NCBI RefSeq assembly: GCF_008711155.1
Contig: NZ_VUYQ01000003.1
Coordinates: 310,001 to 374,000 of the forward strand
From: Dechloromonas sp. CZR5
GTDB taxonomy: Bacteria > Pseudomonadota > Gammaproteobacteria > Burkholderiales > Rhodocyclaceae
Length of the DNA stretch: 64,000 nt
Reading direction: 5' to 3'
Shown: piece by piece, positions 7,909-15,388 of the stretch
Layout: every line of letters begins with the position of its first letter
Numbering within the stretch: the stretch's first letter is position 1
The notes under the pieces: model-generated
What the model was told of the DNA's origin: nothing
The model's database searches: none
What the model saw: only the letters and a program-made list of their open reading frames with translations
Position numbers and translations under genes: made by a program

Positions 7909-9117
7909 ATGACCACCGCCACCCTGCCCCCAGCCACACACAGCGATTTCGAAACGATCAGCCTGATCGGCTTCGTGCATGCCGTCTCGCATTTTTTCCA
8001 CCTGTTGCTGCCACCGCTGTTTCCCTGGCTGATGCCTGAATTCGGCCTGAGCTTCACGGCAATCGGCGTGACGATGACGGTTTTTTTCGTCGTCTCGGGT
8101 ATCGGGCAGGCTTCTGCGGGGTTTCTGGTCGACCGCTTCGGTGCCGCCCGCGTCCTCGGTTGCGGCATTGCCTGCTTCGCGCTGGCCGGAGTCGTGCTCC
8201 ACTTCGCGACGGGGCTGCCCATGCTGATTGCCGTCGCCGCACTGGCCGGGCTGGGCAACAGCGTTTTTCACCCGGCCGACTTCACCGTCCTCAACCGCCA
8301 CGTTTCCCAATCGCGCCTCGGCCATGCCTTCTCGGTGCACGGCCTCTCCGGCAACCTCGGCTGGGCGGCCGCACCGATCTTCATGACCGGCATCGCCGCC
8401 TCCGCCGGCTGGCGCACGGCAGCGCTGGCGGCCAGCCTCGTCGCCCTGCTCGCCATCGCGCTGCTCTTCTGGCGCCGCGAAGCGATCACCGATACCGCCG
8501 CACACCACGCCGAAAAAGCGCAGGAAAATGCCGGCCCCACCTTCGCCTTCCTGGGTTCTCGGGCGGTCTGGCTGTGCTTTCTGTTCTTCCTGCTCATCAC
8601 GGCGGCCTTCGGCACCATCCAGAATTTCGCCAGCCCCATCCTGCAGGCCATGTACAGCCTGTCGCTGACGACGGCGGCCTTCGCCTTGTCGACCTACCTG
8701 GTCGGCAGCGCCTGCGGCATCGTTCTCGGCGGCTTTCTCGCGCAGAAAGGCGAACACGACCTACTGATCGCCGGCGCGCTGGGGCTTGCCGCTCTCCTCG
8801 CCGTCCTGCTCGCCAGCGCTATACTGCCTGCCGGGCTGATCCTGCCGCTGATGGCCGGCATCGGCTTCTGCACCGGCATCGCCGGCCCGTCGCGCGACCT
8901 GCTGGTACGCAAGGCGGCCACCGCCCGCTTCGGCAAGGCCGCCTACGGACGGGTCTACGGCTTCGTCTATTCCGGGCTCGATCTCGGTCTGGCAACTGCC
9001 CCGCTGATCTTCGGCGGCCTGATGGATGCGGGAAAATTCGGCACCGTGCTGGTCGGTATCGCCATCCTGCAAACCCTCGCCATTTTCAGCGCCCTGCGCG
9101 TGGGCAAGAGCGTGTAG
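7909..9117 (+). CDS. MFS transporter, fosmidomycin-resistance (Fsr)-like
   Basis: The 402-residue protein has about 12 hydrophobic segments and MFS signatures: GFLVDRFGAARVLG in the loop between helices 2 and 3, then GLGNSVFHPADFTVLNRHVS and AFSVHGLSGNLGWAAAP, which resemble the Fsr subfamily of drug exporters. It is probably a proton-driven inner-membrane efflux pump; the substrate is unknown. I chose ATG 7909 because the upstream extension (from 7837) would run through the inverted-repeat operator. It is divergent from the AraC-type regulator. The stop is 1 bp from the convergent radical SAM gene. Confidence 0.88.
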   Translation: MTTATLPPATHSDFETISLIGFVHAVSHFFHLLLPPLFPWLMPEFGLSFTAIGVTMTVFFVVSGIGQASAGFLVDRFGAARVLGCGIACFALAGVVLHFATGLPMLIAVAALAGLGNSVFHPADFTVLNRHVSQSRLGHAFSVHGLSGNLGWAAAPIFMTGIAASAGWRTAALAASLVALLAIALLFWRREAITDTAAHHAEKAQENAGPTFAFLGSRAVWLCFLFFLLITAAFGTIQNFASPILQAMYSLSLTTAAFALSTYLVGSACGIVLGGFLAQKGEHDLLIAGALGLAALLAVLLASAILPAGLILPLMAGIGFCTGIAGPSRDLLVRKAATARFGKAAYGRVYGFVYSGLDLGLATAPLIFGGLMDAGKFGTVLVGIAILQTLAIFSALRVGKSV

Positions 9118-9118
9118 C

Positions 9119-10009
9119 CTACAGCCCCCGCGCCCAACCCGGCCGCAGACGGGCTGTTTCGGGTGTGACTATGGCTTGCCGGACCTGCTGCAACAGGCGT
9201 TCCTTGTCGGCACCCAGCGTTCCCTTGAGGATCAGCCAGTTCGATGCATGGTCGCTGCGGAAGACCGTGCGTTTCAGGTCCAGACCGGACAGGAAGCGCT
9301 CCATCTCGACGAACAGTTCATGCCGGTCGAGCGGCTCCCAGCCGGGAAAGCCGGCACGCAAGCGCCCCTCGCCCGTGGGAAAACTGACCACCAGCGTCGC
9401 CAGGTACTCAGGCTGGGTGGCGTTGGCCAAGCGTGCCGAATTGTCGGCATGCTGCGGCGACAGCATCTTGCCGCCCAGGCCGTTCAGGATCATGACCGAA
9501 CGGGTGATGCCGGCGTTGCCCAGCTTGTCCAATGCATCGCAAGTGCTGTCGAAGGTTTCGCCCTTCTGGACGGCGGCAAGCACCTGGTCGTCGCCGGATT
9601 CGGCCCCGACGTAGACCATTTTCAGGCCGGCGGCAGACAGCTCGTCGATTTCCTGCTGGCTTTTCTTGCGCAGGTTGCGCGGCAGGCAGTAAGAGGAAAT
9701 ACGGCGAACGGCCGGCATGTGCGTGTGGATGGCCTCGAGGATGGCAAGCAGGCGCCGGGTGGGCAGCACCAGGGCATCGCCATCGGCGAGGAAAACCCGG
9801 CGAATCTGGTCGCCGTAGCGCTCGCCGGTCAGGCGAATGCTTTCCAGGACTTCGTCCTCGTCGCGCGCCCGGAATTTCTTCTGCGGCGCGGTGTACATCT
9901 CGCAGAAGGTGCACTGGTTCCACGAGCAGCCGTCGGTCACCGGCAGGATCAGCGATTCCGCCTCGCTCGGCGGGCGGAATACCGGCTCGACGTAGCGGAT
10001 CGGAATCAC
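9119..10009 (-). CDS. Radical SAM protein with CX4CX2C cluster motif
   Basis: The 296-residue protein starts at GTG 10009, which overlaps the stop of the thioesterase gene (GTGA). The iron-sulfur motif is GCSWNQCTFCEMY, i.e. C28, C33 and C36 with a spacing of CX4CX2C rather than the commonest CX3CX2C. Radical SAM landmarks follow: VFLADGDALVLPTRRL (GGE-like region) and MVYVGAESGDDQVLAAVQKG. It looks like a compact radical SAM core without a B12-binding or SPASM domain. The substrate is unknown. The four-base overlap with the hotdog thioesterase gene suggests coupled translation and a shared pathway. Confidence 0.87.
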   Translation of the reverse strand: MIPIRYVEPVFRPPSEAESLILPVTDGCSWNQCTFCEMYTAPQKKFRARDEDEVLESIRLTGERYGDQIRRVFLADGDALVLPTRRLLAILEAIHTHMPAVRRISSYCLPRNLRKKSQQEIDELSAAGLKMVYVGAESGDDQVLAAVQKGETFDSTCDALDKLGNAGITRSVMILNGLGGKMLSPQHADNSARLANATQPEYLATLVVSFPTGEGRLRAGFPGWEPLDRHELFVEMERFLSGLDLKRTVFRSDHASNWLILKGTLGADKERLLQQVRQAIVTPETARLRPGWARGL

Positions 10010-10434
10010 GCCGCGCCGGCCTTGGCGATGAAGGCCGCTGGAACGGTGGTCGGCTTGCGCTCGGTGTAGTCGAAGAACATGATCCCGTGCTTGCCGCGAG
10101 CCACTTCCCGTCCGCTGTCCTTGTCGGCCAGTTGCCAGACCAGATCGCAGCCGTACTTGTTGAAATCGTTGGCAGCCATCCGGACCAATAGCGTTTCGCC
10201 GTGAAAGGCTTCGGAACGATACTGGGCAGCCACGTCGGCAACGATGATGCCGACGCCCTCGACATCGAGTTCGGTATAGCCGAGGAACTTGAAGAAGCGG
10301 ACCCGCGCTTCGGACACGAGCGACATCAGCTGGGCATTGTCGAGGTGATGGCCATAGTTGATGTGGCCGATGTAGATCGGGATTTCGGTCGAGAACGGAA
10401 ATGCTGCGGGGAGTTCGATCTTGATGCGGGGCAT
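10006..10434 (-). CDS. Hotdog-fold acyl-CoA thioesterase
   Basis: The 142-residue protein has the hotdog pattern of 4-hydroxybenzoyl-CoA/YbgC-type thioesterases: FSTEIPIYIGHINYGHHLDNAQLMSL supplies the active-site region (the usual Y-x-D-T-D is replaced by IGHINYGHHLDN), and EARVRFFKFLGY follows. The C-terminal strand carries KHGIMFFDY. It should hydrolyse an acyl-CoA or acyl-ACP. It is the first gene of a two-gene unit with the radical SAM protein. Confidence 0.85.
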   Translation of the reverse strand: MPRIKIELPAAFPFSTEIPIYIGHINYGHHLDNAQLMSLVSEARVRFFKFLGYTELDVEGVGIIVADVAAQYRSEAFHGETLLVRMAANDFNKYGCDLVWQLADKDSGREVARGKHGIMFFDYTERKPTTVPAAFIAKAGAA

Positions 10435-10510
10435 GGGTCTGGCGCCGGATAGGTAAAAAAGGGAATTCTAGGGCTTGCAGCGTAGAATCGGGTAACCATC
10501 GGAGATCACC

Positions 10511-10879
10511 ATGAAACAGATCGACCACAACCGCCTCGATGAAATCGTCCTCGCTGCCCGGAAGGCCGCAGACCTTCGCGCCGAGGGCTACCGCGAAAAA
10601 GCGCTCAAGATCTACCCTTGGATTTGCGGCCGCTGCGCCCGCGAATTCACCCACGCCAACCTGCGCGAGCTGACCGTGCATCATCGCGATCACAATCACG
10701 ACAACAACCCGGCGGATGGCAGCAACTGGGAACTGCTATGCCTTTACTGCCATGACAATGAGCACCAGAAGCAGATCGAGGCCGATCGCGGCCGCACCGA
10801 TGCGCGTACCGGACGTACCGGCAGCGCGACGCACAATCCCTTTGCCGCGCTGCAATCGCTGCTGAAACAGAAGGAATAG
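10511..10879 (+). CDS. yajD: YajD family HNH nuclease-like protein
   Basis: The 122-residue protein has an HNH fold with two zinc-binding pairs: CGRCAREF and CLYCHDNEH, around the catalytic stretch LTVHHRDHNHDNNP. The order and spacing match YajD of E. coli, whose function is still unknown. The ribosome binding site is GGAG just upstream of ATG 10511. The C-terminal part (residues 88-122) is polar and variable. It converges with the sensor kinase gene, with 25 bp between them. Confidence 0.88.
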   Translation: MKQIDHNRLDEIVLAARKAADLRAEGYREKALKIYPWICGRCAREFTHANLRELTVHHRDHNHDNNPADGSNWELLCLYCHDNEHQKQIEADRGRTDARTGRTGSATHNPFAALQSLLKQKE

Positions 10880-10904
10880 CCGGCTCTGCGGTCGCGCCGT
10901 TCTG

Positions 10905-12290
10905 CTAGTTGCCCCCCACAGTGGGCGATGGCAACTCGACCTGCAGCATCGCACCACCGAGCCGGGCCGATTCGCCGATTTGCAGCTTGCCATGATGCTG
11001 GCGAGCGATTTCCCGCACGATGGCCAGCCCCAGGCCGCAACCATCGCCCGTCTGGCCGGCCGGCCGGTAGAAGCGCTCGCCGATGCGCGGTCTTTCGCTT
11101 TCGGCGATGCCCGGCCCGCTGTCTTCGACCCGCAACCAGGCCGTCACCCCTTCCTGGGCGCAGCTGACGGTAACCACGCCACCCTCAGGGGTGTGACGCA
11201 AGGCGTTATCAAGCAGGTTGGCCAGCAGTTCCTGCAGCAGCAGTTCGTTGCCGGCCACTAAAGCCGGAGAAAGCTCGAAACCGAGATCGATATCCTTGGC
11301 GATGGCCTTGGGGAGCCAGTTTTCGGCAACCGACCTGACCAGGTCCGCCAACGAGATGACTGCCGACGTCTGCGGCAAGCTCGGCTCGGCCCGGGCCAGC
11401 GCCAATAGCTGTTCGACGAGATGCCCCAGGCGCCCGGCTGCGGCGTGGATTCCCGACAGAACGCCCTTGCCGGACTGCCCGGATTCCTGCTGGGCAGCCT
11501 CGACCTGCGCCAGCAAGGCCGCAATGGGTGTCCTCAGTTGGTGGGCCGCATCCGAAACAAAATTGCGCTGACTCGACAAGGCCTGGTCGAGGCGGCGCAA
11601 CAAACCGTTGATTTCGGTCACCACTTGCTGCATTTCCTCCGGCACGTCGGCCGTCACCGGCCGGAGATCGGCGGGGGAACGGTCGGCCAGCTCGGACTGC
11701 AGGTCGTCGAGCGGGCGCAGACCGGAGCGCACCCCCGACCAGATGACCAGGCAGGCCACCACGACCAGCAGGATTTCCGGCAGCACCATGGCGAGCAGGA
11801 TGTCGCGAACCAGCTCCTGGCGCTTGACCAGGGTTTCGGCCGCGATGATCGTCACCAGTTGATCATCCATGCGCCGCTGATAGGCGGCAAGGCGGATCGA
11901 CTCCTCATCGAGCGTACCGTCGTAGTACCAACGCCCGTCGTTTCCCAGTTGCTGCCAGCTCTCCCTCGGCGGCATGGGCAATTCCGGATTTCCGTCGAGC
12001 AACTCGCCAGCCGCGCCATGCACGGCATAGAAAATCTGGTCGAACTTGTCGGTCAACAACACGGCCCGCGCCTGTTGCGACAAGGGTAACTGGAGGCGCC
12101 CATCGACGACCCGCAGCTGTTCGGCAATGGTGAAGGCCGTATCCAGCAAACCCCGGTCGTAGGCCTTGGTCGCCGCGCGCAAGGCTACCCAGTAAGCCGC
12201 CAGCGCCCCAAGCAGCAACAGGATCAACATCGCCGGCAGCAACCGGTCGATGAGCATCAGGCGCAGGCTGAGCGCGCTACGCGGCCGCAT
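10905..12290 (-). CDS. Sensor histidine kinase, TctE/QseC-like
   Basis: This 461-residue inner-membrane kinase has a first TM segment at residues 17-38, a periplasmic domain to about residue 160 of the type found in TctE, a second TM (LAMVLPEILLVVVACLVIW), a HAMP linker, the phosphorylation site SDAAHQLRTP with His250, and a HATPase domain (NLLDNALRHTP, DSGPGI, GCGLGLAIV). It should phosphorylate the response regulator encoded immediately upstream, with which it overlaps by 14 bp. The pair is divergent from a CzcCBA-like efflux operon, so a metal ion is the likely signal. Confidence 0.92.
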   Translation of the reverse strand: MRPRSALSLRLMLIDRLLPAMLILLLLGALAAYWVALRAATKAYDRGLLDTAFTIAEQLRVVDGRLQLPLSQQARAVLLTDKFDQIFYAVHGAAGELLDGNPELPMPPRESWQQLGNDGRWYYDGTLDEESIRLAAYQRRMDDQLVTIIAAETLVKRQELVRDILLAMVLPEILLVVVACLVIWSGVRSGLRPLDDLQSELADRSPADLRPVTADVPEEMQQVVTEINGLLRRLDQALSSQRNFVSDAAHQLRTPIAALLAQVEAAQQESGQSGKGVLSGIHAAAGRLGHLVEQLLALARAEPSLPQTSAVISLADLVRSVAENWLPKAIAKDIDLGFELSPALVAGNELLLQELLANLLDNALRHTPEGGVVTVSCAQEGVTAWLRVEDSGPGIAESERPRIGERFYRPAGQTGDGCGLGLAIVREIARQHHGKLQIGESARLGGAMLQVELPSPTVGGN

Positions 12291-12957
12291 CGTCGGGTTT
12301 TTCGAGGAAATATCCCAAACCGCGTACCGTGCGGATCGTGATGCCGGCGACTTCGATTTTGCCGCGCAGCCTGGACATCAGCTTTTCGATGGCATTGGTC
12401 GAAATATCGTCCTGCCAGCCATACAGGGCCTGCATCAGCTGCTCCTTGCTGACGATGCGATTGACGCGCCCGGACAGAAATTCCAGGGCCGCCCATTCCC
12501 GGGCATTCAGATCGAGAGGGGTGTCATCGAGCCAGGCTCGCTTGCCGACGGTATCCAGCCGCAGGCGGCCAAGCATGAAATCCGGCACGGCGCCGCCCTG
12601 TCCGCGCCGGATCAGCGCCCTGACGCGTGCTTCCAGTTCGTCGAGGCGCACCGGCTTGACCACGTAGTCGTCGGCACCGAGATCGAGCAGGCGGACCCGC
12701 TCCTCGACGGCAAGTCGCGCCGACAGAATCAGAACGGGCGTTTGCTGGCGGCGGGCACGCAGACGCTGCAATACTTCGCTGCCATCCAGTCCGGGCAAGC
12801 CGAGATCGAGGACGGCCAGATCGTAACCATCGCTGGACAACAATTGATCCGCGGCACGCCCATCCGCAGCGGTGTCGACAAGATAGCCGGAATGGCGCAA
12901 GGCACGTGCCAATCCATCGGCAAGCAGGGCATCGTCTTCAATCAACAGAATACGCAT
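12277..12957 (-). CDS. OmpR/PhoB family response regulator
   Basis: The 226-residue regulator has an N-terminal receiver domain with the acidic pocket IEDDA and phosphoacceptor Asp51 in YDLAVLDLGLPG, and a C-terminal winged helix (residues of about 130-220, ending TVRGLGYFLEKP). It is most like TctD/QseB-type regulators. It overlaps the kinase gene by 14 bp and is divergent from the RND efflux operon 65 bp away. The intergenic gap holds a tandem repeat with 11-bp phasing, the arrangement bound by OmpR-type dimers, so it probably activates the efflux operon and its own. Confidence 0.93.
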   Translation of the reverse strand: MRILLIEDDALLADGLARALRHSGYLVDTAADGRAADQLLSSDGYDLAVLDLGLPGLDGSEVLQRLRARRQQTPVLILSARLAVEERVRLLDLGADDYVVKPVRLDELEARVRALIRRGQGGAVPDFMLGRLRLDTVGKRAWLDDTPLDLNAREWAALEFLSGRVNRIVSKEQLMQALYGWQDDISTNAIEKLMSRLRGKIEVAGITIRTVRGLGYFLEKPDDAAA

Positions 12958-12961
12958 AAAA

Positions 12962-12980
12962 TCAGTCAGAATTCAGTCAG
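12962..12980. promoter_or_regulatory. Tandem TCAGTCAG boxes, probable response-regulator site
   Basis: Two perfect TCAGTCAG copies start at 12962 and 12973, i.e. 11 bp apart, on the same face of the helix. They lie in the 65-bp gap between the response regulator gene and the efflux operon. OmpR/PhoB-type regulators bind direct repeats with this period. The assignment is inferred from spacing and location. Confidence 0.55.
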
Positions 12981-13022
12981 GCCAATTCCATACGATAGCA
13001 CGCTGACTTTTGGTTTGATGCG

Positions 13023-14264
13023 ATGCGACGCCTCCTGATTCTTTTGCTTTCCGTTCCGGGCCTTGCTTTCGCTGACCCGGGCATGCCCCTGACGCTCCGC
13101 GACGCCGAGACGCTGTGGCGGGAGCAAAGCCGTGAACTCAAACTTGCCGATATCGTCGTTGCCGGTGCCACGGCCGATGTCCGCACCGCTGCCCAGCGTC
13201 CCAACCCCGACCTGACGATCAACGCCCTGTCGATCAGCCCGCAGTCCGGGTACGGTGGCGGCCCGCTCAAAGACAAGAAGATGGACACCCAGCTCCGCCT
13301 CGACCAGCTGATCGAACGCGGCGGCAAGCGCGACCTGCGCATCAAGGGCGCCGAAGCCCGCGTCGATGCGGCGAAGTTCGAGCGCGACGACACGGCACGC
13401 CAGCAACTGGGCGACTTGCGCCAGGCCTACTACAACCTGCGCCTCGCCCAGGAAAAGCTCACCCTCGCCCGTGAATCGGCGGCGCTGTACGAAAAGAGCG
13501 CCCAGGCCGGCCGCCTGCGCCAGAAAGCCGGCGATCTGGCGCCGGTCGACGTCTCCCGCCTACAGATCGACCAAGCGCGTGCCGAGGCTGATGCCCGCCA
13601 AGCCCAGGCAGACCTCGCCGTCGCACAACAAATGCTGGCCTACCTGATCGGCCGCGACGCCGAGGCCGATCAGATCGTCGCCACCGATGGCTGGCCGCAA
13701 CTCGAAGCCATCGCCCTCAACGCCCATCCGCTCGATCAACGCCCGGATCTCGCCGCTGCCCAGAAGCGCATGGCCGCCGCCGAGGCCGACCGCGACCTGG
13801 CCCGTGCCAAGCGCAGCCGCGACGTCACGGTCGGCGTGCAATACGAACGCAACCTGCAGAACGCGCCGACCAACAGCTATGGTTTCGGTGTCAGCGTGCC
13901 GCTCTTCATCTGGCACGAATACGAAGGCGAAATCGGCCGTGCCGAGGCCGATTACAACGCCGCCCGGCTGCAATACGACCAGCAGCAGGCGGTCGCCATC
14001 GGGCAGGTCGCCCAGGCACGCAATGCCCTGCTCGCCTCGCGCGACCGCATGCAGCGGCTGGAAGGCGGCCTGCTGACCGACGCCGAACGCGTCGCCAAGG
14101 CCGCCGAACTTGCCTACAGCAAGGGGGCCATGGGCCTGATGGATTTGCTCGACGCCCGCCGCACCCTGCGCCAGATACAGATCGAAGCCGCCAGCGCGCG
14201 CGCCGATTACGCCAAAGCCTTGTCGGACTGGCAGGTCCAGGCCGAATTCAGGAAGAATCCATGA
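13023..14264 (+). CDS. TolC-family outer membrane efflux protein (CzcC-like)
   Basis: The 413-residue protein has a signal peptide (residues 1-17, ending AFADP) and the two-fold helical repeat of outer-membrane efflux proteins: long Ala/Arg/Gln-rich helices such as LGDLRQAYYNLRLAQEKL and a second set near residue 330. It forms the outer-membrane channel of the tripartite RND pump encoded by the next two genes. The stop overlaps the next start by 4 bp (ATGA). The length is typical for CzcC. Confidence 0.9.
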   Translation: MRRLLILLLSVPGLAFADPGMPLTLRDAETLWREQSRELKLADIVVAGATADVRTAAQRPNPDLTINALSISPQSGYGGGPLKDKKMDTQLRLDQLIERGGKRDLRIKGAEARVDAAKFERDDTARQQLGDLRQAYYNLRLAQEKLTLARESAALYEKSAQAGRLRQKAGDLAPVDVSRLQIDQARAEADARQAQADLAVAQQMLAYLIGRDAEADQIVATDGWPQLEAIALNAHPLDQRPDLAAAQKRMAAAEADRDLARAKRSRDVTVGVQYERNLQNAPTNSYGFGVSVPLFIWHEYEGEIGRAEADYNAARLQYDQQQAVAIGQVAQARNALLASRDRMQRLEGGLLTDAERVAKAAELAYSKGAMGLMDLLDARRTLRQIQIEAASARADYAKALSDWQVQAEFRKNP

Positions 14265-15388
14265 AGCTGAGCACTCTTCTTATTACCCTGCTGCTGGCGC
14301 TGGCCGGCTGTTCCGCCGAACCCGAGTCACAAAAGGCCGCGGCGGTGAAGGTCGACGGCGACCTCGCCCTGCTCGCCGAGCCGGACAAGGCCACATTCCT
14401 GAAACTCGCCACCGTCGAAAAGGACAAGGGCGGCCTGCTGCGTCTGCCCGGCCGCCTGGTATGGAACGAGGAAAAGACCGTGCGCGTCTTCCCGCAAGTG
14501 GGCGGACGGGTCCAGAGCATCGCCGTCGATATCGGCAATCCGGTCAAGATCGGTCAGACGCTGGCCATACTGAGCTCCCCCGACTACGGCCAGGCGCTGG
14601 CCGATGCCCGCAAGGCGCGTGCAGATGCCCAGGTCGCCGCGCAGGCGCTGGAACGCAACCGCGTGCTGCGCGAAGCCGGCGTCGTCGCCGAGAAGGATTG
14701 GCAACAAGCCGAAGCAACAGCCATTGCCGCCAAGGCCGAGGCGGAGCGGGCCAGCCGCCGTGTCGCCGGCCTCGGTGGCGAAGGCGATGGAACCTATGCC
14801 CTGCGCAGCCCGCTGGCCGGCACCGTCGTCGAACGCAACCTCAATCCCGGCCAGGAGTTCCGCCCCGACCAATCCGGCTCGCCCTTGTTCGTCGTCACCG
14901 ACCCGGGCAGCCTGTGGATTCAGGTTGACGCCGGCGAAGCCGATCTGTCGAAGCTGAAGAAAGGCGAACCGCTGCTCATCGAGTCCAAGCAATACCCCGG
15001 CGAGCGTTTCAAGGGCGTCATTCGCCATGTGGCCGACTTCGTCGATCCGAATACCCGTACCATCAAGATTCGCGGCGAAGTCCCCAACGCCGACCGTCGC
15101 TTGAAAGGCGAGATGTTCGTCAATGCGCTGGTCGAGCTGGAACCGACGGCCGCATTGCGCGCCCCGGCAGCGGCGGTATTCCTGTTCGGCAACAAGCGCT
15201 ATGTCTTCGTCGAGGAAGCGCCGGGCCGCTACCGGCGGCAGGCCGTCGAGGCCGGCGCCGAGCGCGAAGGCCTGATCGACCTGATGGCCGGCGTCAAGGA
15301 AGGCGACAAGGTCGTTATCGAGGGCAGCCTGCACCTGCTGAAATACTTCAAGCCGGCTGCCGCCGCTGAAAAACAGGCAGCCAAATGA
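14261..15388 (+). CDS. RND periplasmic adaptor, lipoprotein (CzcB-like)
   Basis: The 375-residue membrane fusion protein has a lipoprotein signal (LLLALAGC, lipidated Cys at about residue 19). The biotinyl-lipoyl-like halves are RVFPQVGGRVQSIAVDIGNPV and LRSPLAGTVVERNLNPG, separated by a coiled hairpin (residues of about 110-165), followed by a beta-barrel region. It links the inner-membrane pump to the outer-membrane channel. No His-rich metal-binding extension is visible, unlike CzcB of Cupriavidus. The gene overlaps both neighbours by 4 bp, so the three are one operon. Confidence 0.91.
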   Translation: MKLSTLLITLLLALAGCSAEPESQKAAAVKVDGDLALLAEPDKATFLKLATVEKDKGGLLRLPGRLVWNEEKTVRVFPQVGGRVQSIAVDIGNPVKIGQTLAILSSPDYGQALADARKARADAQVAAQALERNRVLREAGVVAEKDWQQAEATAIAAKAEAERASRRVAGLGGEGDGTYALRSPLAGTVVERNLNPGQEFRPDQSGSPLFVVTDPGSLWIQVDAGEADLSKLKKGEPLLIESKQYPGERFKGVIRHVADFVDPNTRTIKIRGEVPNADRRLKGEMFVNALVELEPTAALRAPAAAVFLFGNKRYVFVEEAPGRYRRQAVEAGAEREGLIDLMAGVKEGDKVVIEGSLHLLKYFKPAAAAEKQAAK

